From G958295645 sp965242735 (GTDB lineage: Bacteria; Gemmatimonadota; Gemmatimonadetes; Longimicrobiales; Gaopeijiaceae), in assembly GCA_965242735.1 (NCBI GenBank), contig OZ251497.1, positions 310,001 to 374,000 of the forward strand: a stretch of DNA of 64,000 nt, in the 5' to 3' direction. Below the pieces are notes generated by a model that ran no database searches, was not told the DNA's origin, and saw only the letters and a list, made by a program, of their open reading frames with translations. The stretch's first letter is position 1; each line of letters begins with the position of its first letter. This document shows, one piece after another, positions 1-9,028 of the stretch. Both the position numbers and the translations under genes were made by a program.

Positions 1-934
1 CCAGGACCAGCGAGTCCGCCCGGTGAAGGTCGGACAGCGCCGCCGGCGCCTCGTCGGGGCACAGGGCGAAGAATCCGCCGTAGGCCGCGTCCACATGCAT
101 CCAGAGCTCCTGGCCGGCGGTCACGGCGGCAATGTCGCCGACGGGGTCCACGGCGCCCGTGTCGGTCGTGCCCGCCGACGCCACCACCATGAACGGGCGC
201 AGGCCGGCCTTGCGGTCCGCGGCGATCTTGCGCTCCAGGTCGTCCGGGATCATGCGGAACCGGTCGTCCATCTCGACATGCCGCACGATGCACTCGCGCA
301 GTCCGGCGATGACCCGCGCCTTGCCGACGCTGTGATGGATGTGGCGCGTGCCGTAGACGACAGTGCGCGGCACGTCGGCGGCGCGAACGCCCAACGCTTC
401 GCGGGCGGTCACGAGGCCGATCAGGTTGGCGATCGAGCCTCCGCTGGTCAGGTCGCCGCCCGTGCCCGGCGGGCAACCGACCAGGTCGGCCATCCAGTCC
501 AGGAGCAGATTGCCCATCCGGACCGCGCCCGGCGACGCGAAGCAGATGCCCGCGAACCGATTGGCCACCGCCGCCATGTAGTCGCCCAGCGCCGCCGGGT
601 AGATTCCGCCCCCGGGGATGTATCCCAGGTGCCCGCCCGCCGCCGGATTGAGCCCGAATCCGTCCACCGACCGCTCCACCAGCCCCACGAGCTCGCCAAT
701 CGGTCGGCCTTCTTCGGCAATCGGAGCCTCCAGGATCTCCGCCGCCCCCTCGTCCGGCGTCACGTACGTCTTGGCCGTGGGCAATCCGTCCAGGAACCGT
801 CGGCCGTAGCCCAAGACCTCTTCGTCCAACAGCTGCCGTTGCGCGGCGTCGGGTTCGAGGCGCTTGGACGCCGGGACTAGTTCGGCGATGCGCGCTTCGA
901 TTTCCTGCAACGTCACGGGCGAGCCCTGCGTCAC
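1..934 (-). CDS. PLP-dependent (group II) amino acid decarboxylase, C-terminus cut by window edge
   Basis: The minus-strand frame from a GTG at 934 encodes about 311 residues of a group II pyridoxal-phosphate decarboxylase (aromatic amino acid/glutamate decarboxylase family). Visible family signatures are the TSGGSIANL stretch, the RHIHHSVGKA stretch, SAGTTDTGAVDP, and the cofactor-binding HVDAAYGG motif. The window ends just before the expected DPHK with the Schiff-base lysine, so the catalytic lysine cannot be checked. These enzymes remove the carboxyl group from an amino acid in the cytoplasm; the substrate cannot be told from this part. The GTG start is the only good one after an in-frame stop near 988. 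It follows the desaturase gene on the same strand by about 54 bases, so the two may be co-transcribed. Confidence 0.9.
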   Translation of the reverse strand, partial: MTQGSPVTLQEIEARIAELVPASKRLEPDAAQRQLLDEEVLGYGRRFLDGLPTAKTYVTPDEGAAEILEAPIAEEGRPIGELVGLVERSVDGFGLNPAAGGHLGYIPGGGIYPAALGDYMAAVANRFAGICFASPGAVRMGNLLLDWMADLVGCPPGTGGDLTSGGSIANLIGLVTAREALGVRAADVPRTVVYGTRHIHHSVGKARVIAGLRECIVRHVEMDDRFRMIPDDLERKIAADRKAGLRPFMVVASAGTTDTGAVDPVGDIAAVTAGQELWMHVDAAYGGFFALCPDEAPAALSDLHRADSLVL

Positions 935-988
935 CGCGTCATCGAGGAACGAGGGCTGGTCGCCGGCGCTTCTATTCGGTCCACGCCG

Positions 989-2014
989 TCACGCGCGGGC
1001 CGCCATGCGCAGACGCTTCCGATGCTCGCGGAACGAAATGAGCCTGCGGCGTCCCTCGTCCCAGAGCGCCAAGTTGAGGGTCTTGAACCCGTCGCGAATC
1101 GTCATGCGCTTGACCGGCCACAGTTCGCGGTTCTCGTCGTGGCAACGCTGTAGCCGATAGTTGGGAATTCGGCTGCTCAAGTGATGGACGTGGTGCAGAC
1201 CGATGTTCGCCGTGATCCACTGCAACGGCTTCGGCAGCTGAAGAAACGACGAGCCGTGAAGGCCGGCGTCGTAGTAGTTCCAGTCCTCGTGCCACTGCCA
1301 ATAAGCCTCGTCGAACTGGTGCTGGACATAGAACAGCCACACGCCGAGCGCGCATGCAAAGAAAGTGACGGGCGCCTGCACGAGCAGGAACCGGTCCAAA
1401 CCGATGGTCAGCCAGGCAAGAACCAAGAGCGCGGCCAAGGCGGCGTTGGTCCACCACACGGAACGCCATTCCCGCTTCCATGCCCGCGGCACATCCCATG
1501 GAAAGCGGTGCTTGATCAGAAAGTGGAACGCGGCGCCGGGTCCGAAGATGACGAACGGGTTGCGATAGATGCGGTACCCCAGCCGCATCCACGGCGACAT
1601 CGCCTCGTACTCCTCGACCGTCTTCGTGCTGATGTCGCCGAAGCCCCGCATGTCCAGGTCGCCCGAGTGAGCGTGATGGATCGCGTGCGTCTTGCGCCAG
1701 TAGTGGTAAGGCGTCAGCGCCAGCACCCCGATCACGAAGCCCACCGCGTTTGCCACCTTCTGGGACCGAAAGTACGACCCGTGCCCGCAGTCGTGCTGGA
1801 TCATGAAGAGCCGCATGAGGAAGGCGGCCGTCGGGATCGCAAGGATCAGCGTCAGCCAGTAGCCGACGGACAGGCTGAAGTAAGTCGCCGTCCAGCAGGC
1901 AGCGAAGGCCCCGGCGCTGACGGCCAGCTGCTTGGCGCTGCGGGCGTCGTCGGGGCCCAGGTAGGGCGAGAGAATCCTCTTCCAGCGCGCGACTTGTTCG
2001 CGATCGAGCTTCAT
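989..2014 (-). CDS. membrane fatty acid desaturase
   Basis: A 341-residue integral membrane desaturase. The three histidine boxes of the di-iron acyl-lipid desaturase family are present: HDCGH, HAIHH (HxxHH) and HHVHH (HxxHH) near the C-terminus, separated by hydrophobic membrane segments. Such enzymes put a double bond into membrane fatty acyl chains using O2 and reduced electron carriers. The frame is open further upstream to 2197, but that stretch is low-complexity. The ATG at 2014, starting MKLDREQ, gives the normal family length. The exact regiospecificity (omega-6 or other) is not readable from the sequence. Confidence 0.9.
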   Translation of the reverse strand: MKLDREQVARWKRILSPYLGPDDARSAKQLAVSAGAFAACWTATYFSLSVGYWLTLILAIPTAAFLMRLFMIQHDCGHGSYFRSQKVANAVGFVIGVLALTPYHYWRKTHAIHHAHSGDLDMRGFGDISTKTVEEYEAMSPWMRLGYRIYRNPFVIFGPGAAFHFLIKHRFPWDVPRAWKREWRSVWWTNAALAALLVLAWLTIGLDRFLLVQAPVTFFACALGVWLFYVQHQFDEAYWQWHEDWNYYDAGLHGSSFLQLPKPLQWITANIGLHHVHHLSSRIPNYRLQRCHDENRELWPVKRMTIRDGFKTLNLALWDEGRRRLISFREHRKRLRMAARA

Positions 2015-2207
2015 GCGGTCCTGTACGTGGATTGGGGATCGGAAGCGAGAAGGAGGCCGCCCCGCCACCGCGAGGCAGGGCGCTTCGAGGCCGTCCCCGA
2101 AATCTAATCTCGTCCCGGCCCGGTCCGCCCGTCTCTTCCCAAGCGTCAGCGCGGCCCCGGCCGTCGCAAGCGAAGCGCTCGCAGGCAGCGCGGACACTTC
2201 CGCTTCG

Positions 2208-3788
2208 TCACCGTCGCCCCTCCGGCGTCCCGTACGGATAGAGCGTCCCCAGCTCCACGTTCTCGTATGGGAGCGCGTCCAGGAAGGTGGTGCCGACGAA
2301 GGGCTCGGGGGCCTCCACGATCAGGATCGTGCGGGCGAAGCCGGTCTCGTCGAAGCCTCGGCGGAAGTGGACGCGGGACTTGACGACGAACACGTCGTAG
2401 TCGGCGGGATCGACGCTGCCGCCCAGCCGGAAGGCGTCCGGGTAGAGGACTTGGGAGTAGGCCGGCGTCAGCACCACCAAGTTGCCGTCGCCGAACGACA
2501 CCGCCGCCACCGGGTCGTAGCCCAGGCCGGGGCCGAAGTGCTCGACCGTGCCCTGCACGCGGTAGGGCGCGCCGCCGGAAGGAGTGAAGCCGCCGATCTC
2601 CATGTCGAAGGGGTCGCCCGGACGGGCGCCGGCGTCGGCCAGGGCGTCCAGGGAGCCGGGCGACGTGATCGTCCCGTACAGGACCTTGCCCAGCCCGGCC
2701 TCTTGGAACGCCCGCAGCACGTGCGTGGCGTCGCCGGGACGGTCGCTGTGGTCGCCGACAGCCACGGGAATCTCGCCTGCGGCCACGGCCCGAGCCACCA
2801 GCCGCGCCGTCTCCTCCGGCCCTGGGTAGCCCCCGACGGCGAACTCCTCGCGCACGCGCCAGATGAAGTCGTCCATGTCGTCGGCGATGCGGTCGGCCAG
2901 GGCTTGGTCGTCGTTGGTCATGACCTGGACGGTGGCGCCCACGTCGGGCACGTCGGACCACGGGTAGCCGTAGAAGACGCTCACGTAGGCGTCCGCCTCC
3001 CGCGCCTCCCAGCGCCGCGCTCGCTCCATGATGTCCATCGACGGGGAGCGGCCCGTCCATTGGAGCACGGTGGCCGTGACGACTCCGGGCTTGCGGGTGG
3101 CCGTGGTGGAGACGTACTCGCCCCGGGCGGCCAGGCGGAGGGCTCGGGCGGCGCGCTCGCCCTGGATGTAGGCGTCGTAGTGGGGGTAGCGCTTGGTGAC
3201 GAAGGCGAAGTCGGCGTGGCGGAGGAACTCGCCGTCCTCGTTGCCGTGGAGGTCGAAGGTGGCGGCGATGGGGACGCCGGGGCCGACCCGCTCTCGGAAT
3301 CGCCGGGCGATCTCGGCCTCGGGGCGGGGAACGTCCCGCACGGCCATTGCGCCGTGCAGGGCAAGGTAGACGGCGTCCACGGGCAGCTCGTCCTCCAGCT
3401 CCGCAAGCATGGCGTCGAGGAAGTGGTCGAAGGTCTCGCGCGTGTTCCAGCTGCGCGACGAGCCGCCGAACACGCCGTCGGGCGACGAGAGGGGCACCAG
3501 CTCCACGTCGCCGAACTCGCGAGCGCGCTGGGCGAAGCCGCGCATGTAGGCGCCCGACGACAGCAGCGCCTCGCCGGCCAGGGGCTCGCTCTGCCGAAGC
3601 CAGTCCTCCACGCGGGTGTCCCCGCCGGGGCAGAAGGTGCACGTCTCGTGCTGGTACTTGGCGACGGCGATGCGAAGGCGGGCGCGGTCCGGCGGTTCGG
3701 CGCAGGCCAGCGGCGCCAGGCACGTCAGCGCGACGGCCAAGCGGGAACCGGCCCGGTCGGGAGGGCGGCGACGGCGATTTCTGGTCAC
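2208..3788 (-). CDS. M81 family (MlrC-like) metallopeptidase, secreted lipoprotein
   Basis: A protein of 526 residues matching the MlrC/M81 family, named after the microcystin-degrading enzyme. Signs are the early QHETCTF motif, the TFDLHGN motif in the first third, and the family-typical GGFTPSGG region in the C-terminal MlrC domain. The GTG start at 3788 is preceded by GAGGAC about eight bases upstream and gives an N-terminus with arginines, a hydrophobic core and an LAPLAC lipobox-like end. The protein is therefore probably exported and lipidated, which is unusual because many M81 proteins are cytoplasmic. The substrate is unknown. It is divergent to the symporter gene that starts at 3908. 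Confidence 0.9.
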   Translation of the reverse strand: MTRNRRRRPPDRAGSRLAVALTCLAPLACAEPPDRARLRIAVAKYQHETCTFCPGGDTRVEDWLRQSEPLAGEALLSSGAYMRGFAQRAREFGDVELVPLSSPDGVFGGSSRSWNTRETFDHFLDAMLAELEDELPVDAVYLALHGAMAVRDVPRPEAEIARRFRERVGPGVPIAATFDLHGNEDGEFLRHADFAFVTKRYPHYDAYIQGERAARALRLAARGEYVSTTATRKPGVVTATVLQWTGRSPSMDIMERARRWEAREADAYVSVFYGYPWSDVPDVGATVQVMTNDDQALADRIADDMDDFIWRVREEFAVGGYPGPEETARLVARAVAAGEIPVAVGDHSDRPGDATHVLRAFQEAGLGKVLYGTITSPGSLDALADAGARPGDPFDMEIGGFTPSGGAPYRVQGTVEHFGPGLGYDPVAAVSFGDGNLVVLTPAYSQVLYPDAFRLGGSVDPADYDVFVVKSRVHFRRGFDETGFARTILIVEAPEPFVGTTFLDALPYENVELGTLYPYGTPEGRR

Positions 3789-3907
3789 GTTCAGGTCCTC
3801 GCTTGGTTGCGGGGCGGCGGGTTCGTTCCCATAATGTGGCGGCGGCCCGGTCCCCCGGCGACCGAGCCGTCCTCCCAATTCGTCCCCCAAAGCTCCACGG
3901 AGTCCCC

Positions 3908-5164
3908 ATGGAATACAACCCCGACCTCCCCTGGTACCGGCGGCTTCACTGGCAGGTGGCCGCCGCCATGGTCCTCGGCGCGCTCGTCGGCGGATTCGGC
4001 GGAGAGGGCGCCGCCGAGGCGTTGGGCTGGATCGGCGACCTCTTCATGCGGCTCCTTCGGATGATCATCGTGCCGCTGGTGCTCACGTCGATCGTGTCCG
4101 GGGTGGCGTCCGTGGGCGGAGGACGGGCCATCGGGCGGCTCTTCAGCAAGACGCTGGGCTACTACGTCACGTCGAGCCTGCTGGCGGCGTGCGTGGGCGT
4201 GCTGATGTTCAACCTGTGGAGTCCGGGCAGGGGCGCCGACCTGAGCGCGGCGGCCCAGGAGGAGTTGCCGCAGCTGGACACGCCGACCGGCATCGACCTG
4301 CTCCTGAACGTCGTGCCGCGCAACTTCATCGACGCGATGGCGTCCGGCGACATGCTGGCGATCATCTTCTTCTGCATCGTCTTCGGGGCCGCCGTCACGA
4401 CCCTGCCCGAGAAGCCGCGCACGCTGGTCACCGACATCTTCGAGTCATTCTTCAAGGTCATGATGAACCTCACGTCGGGGATCATCAAGTTCCTTCCCAT
4501 CGGCGTCTTCGCGCTGATCACGCGGATGGTCGGCGACACGGGCTTTGACGCGTTCGCCCCGCTGCTCAAGTACGTGGGCACGCTGGGCTCGGGCTTGGCG
4601 ATCCACTTCCTGGTCACGCTGCCGCTTCTGCTGATGTTCGTGGGCCGGATCAATCCGTGGATTCACCTGCGCAACATGCGCAACGCGCTGATCACGGCGT
4701 TCTCGACGAGTTCGTCCGCGGCGACGCTCCCGGTGACGATCGACTCGGTCCGTTCGAAGGTCGGCGTGTCGAACAAGGTGTCGTCGTTCGTGCTGCCGAT
4801 GGGCGCCACGGTGAACATGGACGGCACCGCGGTGTTCGAGTGCATCGGCGCATTGTTCATCGCGCAGGTCTTGGGGATCGAGATCACGGTGACGCAGCAG
4901 TTCCTGGTCGTCGCGACCGCATTGCTGGCCTCCATCGGCGCCGCGGCGGTGCCGTCGGCGGGTCTGGTGATCATCTTCATCGTGCTGGACGTGATCGGTC
5001 TGGGCGACAATGCGAACGCCGTGGCCATCGTGGGAATGATGCTGGCCATCGACCGCCCGCTCGACATGTGCCGCACCGCCGTCAACGTCTACAGCGATTC
5101 GTGCGGCGCGGCGATCATCGCGCGTTCCGAGGGAGAGGAGGGGGTGGATGCTGAAGCAGCTTAG
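3908..5164 (+). CDS. dicarboxylate/amino acid:cation symporter (DAACS family)
   Basis: 418 residues with eight or more hydrophobic segments. It has the hallmarks of the GltP/DctA family: a serine-rich re-entrant loop (FSTSSSAATLPVT), the GATVNMDGTA motif and the C-terminal DRPLDMCRTAVNV cation/substrate site. It would take up acidic amino acids or C4-dicarboxylates with Na+ or H+. The ATG at 3908 is preceded by CGGAG at a six-base spacing; the longer open frame upstream is antisense to the M81 gene and is not used. The small membrane protein gene downstream overlaps its end. Confidence 0.95.
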   Translation: MEYNPDLPWYRRLHWQVAAAMVLGALVGGFGGEGAAEALGWIGDLFMRLLRMIIVPLVLTSIVSGVASVGGGRAIGRLFSKTLGYYVTSSLLAACVGVLMFNLWSPGRGADLSAAAQEELPQLDTPTGIDLLLNVVPRNFIDAMASGDMLAIIFFCIVFGAAVTTLPEKPRTLVTDIFESFFKVMMNLTSGIIKFLPIGVFALITRMVGDTGFDAFAPLLKYVGTLGSGLAIHFLVTLPLLLMFVGRINPWIHLRNMRNALITAFSTSSSAATLPVTIDSVRSKVGVSNKVSSFVLPMGATVNMDGTAVFECIGALFIAQVLGIEITVTQQFLVVATALLASIGAAAVPSAGLVIIFIVLDVIGLGDNANAVAIVGMMLAIDRPLDMCRTAVNVYSDSCGAAIIARSEGEEGVDAEAA

Positions 5165-5420
5165 AATGGGAGAACGACTCCGCCGTCGGCTGGGATACGC
5201 GCTGGCGGCAGTGGTGGGGATCGTTCTGGCCGAGACCGAGGTCGTTTCTCCGGTGCGATGGGTGGCCGAGTGGTTGACCGTTCCCCGTGGGGCGGCAGCG
5301 GCCCTCATACTGGTGGTGTTCGGCGTCGCCTGTTTCGCAGGCTGGTTGCGTCGCAGTGTTGGAAGAGCCGCCGGCGTGGGCTCGCCGAACCGGCCAGAGG
5401 AAGCGAATCACAGGGCCTGA
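5148..5420 (+). CDS. small two-helix membrane protein, unknown function
   Basis: A 90-residue open frame with an excellent ribosome site (GAGGAGGGGG just before the ATG) that starts 17 bases inside the end of the symporter gene, suggesting translational coupling. It has a basic start, a hydrophobic segment near residues 16-33, a second near 50-66 and a polar tail. An alternative ATG lies at 5166. I do not recognise a family. The overlap suggests an accessory partner of the transporter, but that is inference. Confidence 0.5.
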   Translation: MLKQLRMGERLRRRLGYALAAVVGIVLAETEVVSPVRWVAEWLTVPRGAAAALILVVFGVACFAGWLRRSVGRAAGVGSPNRPEEANHRA

Positions 5421-6010
5421 CTCGCGTACTTGCGACCCGGCCTGAAACGAGCCCGGCCGTCTAGCCCCAGTGAGCGGTTCCGTTAGGCAGCGCCTGCGCC
5501 TGGGCAGGACGCTCTTCGTCCACCGATGGCATGCGGCGCAGACGATCGGTGAGCAATTCGGCAACGACGCGGTGGGGGAGCGCTTCGAGCACATCAACCA
5601 CGCGCGGTCGCTGGCGCAGTACATCTGGGGCTTCGGCCCTTTCAAGGAGGACGCCGACGGCTCGGGACGGATCGCGGTCTCCGGGCACAGCCTGAAGGAG
5701 ATCGTCGAGCCGGTTGCCAAGAAGGGGCGGCGGCATTTGGAGGCGGCGGTTCGTCATGCCCAGGGGCTAGGGAGCGACGGGGCGACGGGGCGGGCGGATC
5801 GCGGTGAAAGACCGTCGGTAGCTGCCCACGCCGATTCGGGACGGCCGTCCGTGGCGTCGTTCCGGGTTTGCCGCGTGGATTGCGCGAGCGGCTTGGGCAT
5901 GGCCGGAAGCGATGGAGTTGACGGCCAGAAGCGAGCCCGTTACCTTCTCCCTCGTGATTCCCCGCCCCGCCGATGGGACGACGCCTCTAGCCTCCGAAAG
6001 GATGCCGAAA
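5421..6010. other. gap with a possible gene fragment (5470-5760)
   Basis: The plus frame from a GTG at 5470 has strongly G/C-biased third codon positions for about 97 codons, then loses this bias near 5760. The same codon boundaries on the minus strand are also open (5461-5757), so the coding strand is uncertain. No family is recognised on either strand. It could be a remnant of a gene. From about 5770 to 6010 I see nothing coding. Confidence 0.25.
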
Positions 6011-6511
6011 ATGACCTACAGAATCCGGATCCGCATCTGCGATGTCGAAGTAGAGTACGAAGGATCCTCCGCACCCGATAAGGCACAAGTGATCGATGTC
6101 CTCACGAGCGTTTCTGCGGCATACCGTGAGATCAGGCCTCAGAATCATCCCCACGATCGAGAAAGTCCGCTTTCTTCTGCAGAAGCACTCGATGAATCTG
6201 TAAGTCATGCCGATAACATAGGTACGATAGATAACATAATTGGACTCTTGGAATACGACGAAATCGGTTCCGACTTGGTTGCTGCTGCGGCAATTCATCT
6301 TACTCTAGTAAAGCATAAGACGCATCTTTCTAGGAATGACATTCATGAAGTAATAAAGACTTCGAGCCACCATAAGAAGACTTTTGCCAGCAATCTCACC
6401 GCCTACCTCAAGACCGCATTGAATAAGAAACGCATCAATGAAACGAAAACTAATGTCTATGTGTTGGCGCCGGCATATCGTAGAGAAGTGGAACAGGCTC
6501 TTGATAGATAG
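6011..6511 (+). CDS. hypothetical protein with predicted winged-helix C-terminus, first gene of HEPN cassette
   Basis: 166 residues, visibly richer in A and T than the surrounding genes. The first part looks like short beta strands (MTYRIRIRICDVEVEYEG). Residues from about 95 to the end resemble a winged helix-turn-helix: helix, serine-start helix, a lysine-rich helix and a two-strand wing ending YVLAPAYRREVEQAL. The ATG at 6011 has AAAGGA nine bases upstream; an ATG at 6002 is the other choice. It overlaps the HEPN-like gene that follows, so both are probably made from one transcript. It could be a DNA-binding regulator or antitoxin-like partner. That role is inferred from position and fold only. 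Confidence 0.7.
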   Translation: MTYRIRIRICDVEVEYEGSSAPDKAQVIDVLTSVSAAYREIRPQNHPHDRESPLSSAEALDESVSHADNIGTIDNIIGLLEYDEIGSDLVAAAAIHLTLVKHKTHLSRNDIHEVIKTSSHHKKTFASNLTAYLKTALNKKRINETKTNVYVLAPAYRREVEQALDR

Positions 6512-7229
6512 ACAGATACTGCTGAATCTGCTAGGCCAAAGCGACTTGTCGCGCGTCGATAAATTGCTTGTTTGCCTAGCTGATCAAGAAAATGTTGCGC
6601 GACCTGTCAAGGAAATCAGATCTGTGGCTCTGGATGCGGGTTTGCGCCAGGTCGCAAAGTGGAACATCTCATCCATCCTATCCCGTTCGTCGGGGCTTGC
6701 GGTTCGGTCAACGCGAGGATGGGAAATAACATCAAAAGGTAGAACCAGAGTAATGGAGATAATTGGAAACAATAATAAGTCGAGACAGCCGATGATATTG
6801 TCTAAAATGCATGATTGTCTGCCTGCAATCAAGGATCCGACGACGTTGGCTTTCGTTGAGGAAGCTGTGAGTTGTGCCGAATGCGGTCTTTACCGGAGTG
6901 CAGTTGTTCTGTCGTGGGTTGGAGCTGTTGCTCTCTTGCAGGATTACGTCTTCTCGCGACACTGGGACACATTCAGAAACGCAGTGCAGAAAGAAAAGAG
7001 ACTGAAAGACATCACTAGCAAGAATGACTTGACATATATGCACGAAAGAGATTTCATAAATATGCTTGTTGATCATTCTATTCTGGATCGAAATGTGGCA
7101 CGCGAACTTCAAATATGCCGCGAACTGAGGAACGCGTGCGGACATCCGAACCAGCTAGAAATTGGCGAATTGCGCATCGCCAGCCACCTTGAAGTTCTTG
7201 TCAAGAACGTATTCACCAAATTCTCCTGA
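6438..7229 (+). CDS. HEPN-motif protein with N-terminal winged-helix-like region
   Basis: Up to 263 residues, AT-richer than its neighbours. Near the C-terminus (about residues 231-236) is RNACGH, an R-N-x3-H pattern that fits the Rx4-6H catalytic signature of HEPN ribonucleases, within a helical region that begins near residue 130. Residues 30-110 look like a winged helix with a basic wing. HEPN proteins of this kind usually cut RNA and serve in toxin-antitoxin or abortive-infection systems. The start is uncertain: the ATG at 6438 gives a 74-base overlap with the previous gene and an odd tryptophan/arginine-rich start, while a TTG at 6501 gives an 11-base overlap and begins near the first predicted helix. 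Confidence 0.72.
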   Translation: MKRKLMSMCWRRHIVEKWNRLLIDRQILLNLLGQSDLSRVDKLLVCLADQENVARPVKEIRSVALDAGLRQVAKWNISSILSRSSGLAVRSTRGWEITSKGRTRVMEIIGNNNKSRQPMILSKMHDCLPAIKDPTTLAFVEEAVSCAECGLYRSAVVLSWVGAVALLQDYVFSRHWDTFRNAVQKEKRLKDITSKNDLTYMHERDFINMLVDHSILDRNVARELQICRELRNACGHPNQLEIGELRIASHLEVLVKNVFTKFS

Positions 7230-7346
7230 CTGACGATACCGAGCGGTCAGGTTGCCATCTTCGACAGAGACCAGTAGATCGACCACGCACTTTGCGAGAC
7301 GTTGCCGGAGCTCAAGACACTGCGCCGTCGCGGGGGCGCATGAGCC

Positions 7347-8834
7347 CTACGAGACCTCCCATCCCTCGCGGTACTCGCGCGTCAGCCACTGGTTCGCTTC
7401 TTCCACGTTCGTGATCCGCATCGCGTCGCCGTCGTAGCGAATCTCCCGGCCCTGGCCTGCCCGCAACGCGACAATCCCGAGCAGCATGATTTCGGTGAGT
7501 CGCGAAGCGTAGTCGAACGGACAGGACGCCGCGCCGCCGGTCTTGCAGGCGTTCACCCAGTTCATTTGGTGGGACTCTTCTATGCGCGGCAGCGTCTGCG
7601 GCACGTCTTCCGCCTCGGCCGCCAAGCGCTCCGGGTATATCTGAGGGTCCTGGCCGTAGGTCTCGTGGAGCAGCAGGCCGTCGCGGCCGACGAAGACGAC
7701 GCCGCCGGTTCGGTTCAGTTCGACGTCGGCCGGAAGGCCGGCCGGACGAGGAGGCATCAGGCCGCCGTCGTACCAGTGCAGGTCCACGGGCGGGGCGGCG
7801 CCGCGGGCGGGAAAGCGGAAGTGGGCGCGCATGGCGAGCGGGAACGTCGCCGGGTCCTCCTCCGGACCTCCCCAAGGCGTCGAGGTCGCTTCGACGCGGG
7901 TCGGCCAGCCGAGGTCCAGGGCCCACACGGGATGGTCGAACAGGTGGGCGCCCATGTCGCCCAGCGCGCTCACGCCGAAGTCGACCCAGCCGCGCCAGTT
8001 GAAGGGATGGTACACGGGATGATAGGGGATGTCCTTGGTCGTGGGGCCGAGGTACAAGTCCCAGTCCATGGCCGGCGTCTTCGGATAGCCCGCGTTCATG
8101 ACGTCGGCCGCCAGCGAGAGGATCGCGCCCTGATGCCACTGCTGGTACCAGCCCGGATTCAGTCCTTCTTCCCACTGCGCGGGATGGAGGACGCCCTGGG
8201 GCCAAATCGGCCGGTTGGTCCAGACGTGGACTTCCTCGACCGGGCCGACGACGCCCGCCCGAATCCACTCGACGACGCGGCGCCCGTCGTCCCACGAATG
8301 CCCCATGTTGCCCATCTGCGTGACCACGCCCGTCCGGCGCGCGATTCGGTCCAGCGCGCGGGCCTCCTCGACCGTGAAGGTGAGCGGCTTCTCGAGATAG
8401 ACGTGCTTGCCGGCCTCCATGACGGCCTTCGTCACGGGAGCGTGCAAGTGATCGGGCGTGGCGACGACCACCGCGTCCACACCACTTTCCTTGGCCAGCA
8501 TCTCGCGGAAGTCCACGTACTGGCGCGCCTGCAGGAACTGCTCGCGCCACCGGTGCGCCTTCTCCCGGCGTTCGGGATTGTCGTCCTCCAGGAACTCGGT
8601 GGAGCGCCGGTGCACGATGCCGAAGTCCACGTCGCAGACCGCCACGATCCGCTCCGAGCCCAGCTCGAACCCGTTCTCCACCCCCTGCCCGCCGGTGCCG
8701 ACCACGGCAATGTTGAGCTGGTCGGACGGGGCCTGCCGGCGCGGACCGCCCAAGACGCGCGCGGGGACCACCATCGCCCCCATCGCCATCTTGGACCCGC
8801 TATCGACGAATTTCCTGCGGCTCACTTTGGACAC
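7347..8834 (-). CDS. Tat-exported Gfo/Idh/MocA family oxidoreductase
   Basis: 495 residues. The N-terminus has a twin-arginine-like SRRKFVDSGSK followed by a hydrophobic stretch, so it is probably exported folded. The mature part starts with a Rossmann dinucleotide motif (VVGTGGQG) and contains the family's EKPLTFTVEEA segment, where the lysine is a usual catalytic residue. The C-terminal half is the alpha/beta substrate domain common in sugar and cyclitol dehydrogenases. The GTG start at 8834 has GGAGAG seven bases upstream; the frame extends further but that part lacks a signal. The substrate is unknown. It is convergent with the HEPN cassette and divergent from the DUF1028 gene. Confidence 0.94.
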   Translation of the reverse strand: MSKVSRRKFVDSGSKMAMGAMVVPARVLGGPRRQAPSDQLNIAVVGTGGQGVENGFELGSERIVAVCDVDFGIVHRRSTEFLEDDNPERREKAHRWREQFLQARQYVDFREMLAKESGVDAVVVATPDHLHAPVTKAVMEAGKHVYLEKPLTFTVEEARALDRIARRTGVVTQMGNMGHSWDDGRRVVEWIRAGVVGPVEEVHVWTNRPIWPQGVLHPAQWEEGLNPGWYQQWHQGAILSLAADVMNAGYPKTPAMDWDLYLGPTTKDIPYHPVYHPFNWRGWVDFGVSALGDMGAHLFDHPVWALDLGWPTRVEATSTPWGGPEEDPATFPLAMRAHFRFPARGAAPPVDLHWYDGGLMPPRPAGLPADVELNRTGGVVFVGRDGLLLHETYGQDPQIYPERLAAEAEDVPQTLPRIEESHQMNWVNACKTGGAASCPFDYASRLTEIMLLGIVALRAGQGREIRYDGDAMRITNVEEANQWLTREYREGWEVS

Positions 8835-9028
8835 GAACGGCTCTCCGTGGCAGTGGGTGCGGCGGGACGTGGCGGGACGTGAACTGGCGCTGGGGCGTCG
8901 GGGCACTGGGGCGGCTATCTTCTTGGGGGCCGTCCCCGCCGCTCGCCCTCCCCACTCGCCGCCGTCCCGCCGTTCGCCGTCCCATCGCTCATTGAATGCG
9001 AATCCCTCACAATTGTCGCGGAGAAATG

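Noticed and set aside
2013..4064. A long plus-strand frame opposite the M81 peptidase
   Set aside because: The M81 signatures (HETCTF, DLHGN) are on the minus strand. The plus frame is an antisense artefact.
5461..5757. A minus-strand protein opposite the 5470-5760 frame
   Set aside because: It is rich in leucine and looks protein-like, but the plus strand has equal or better codon bias. Neither could be assigned.
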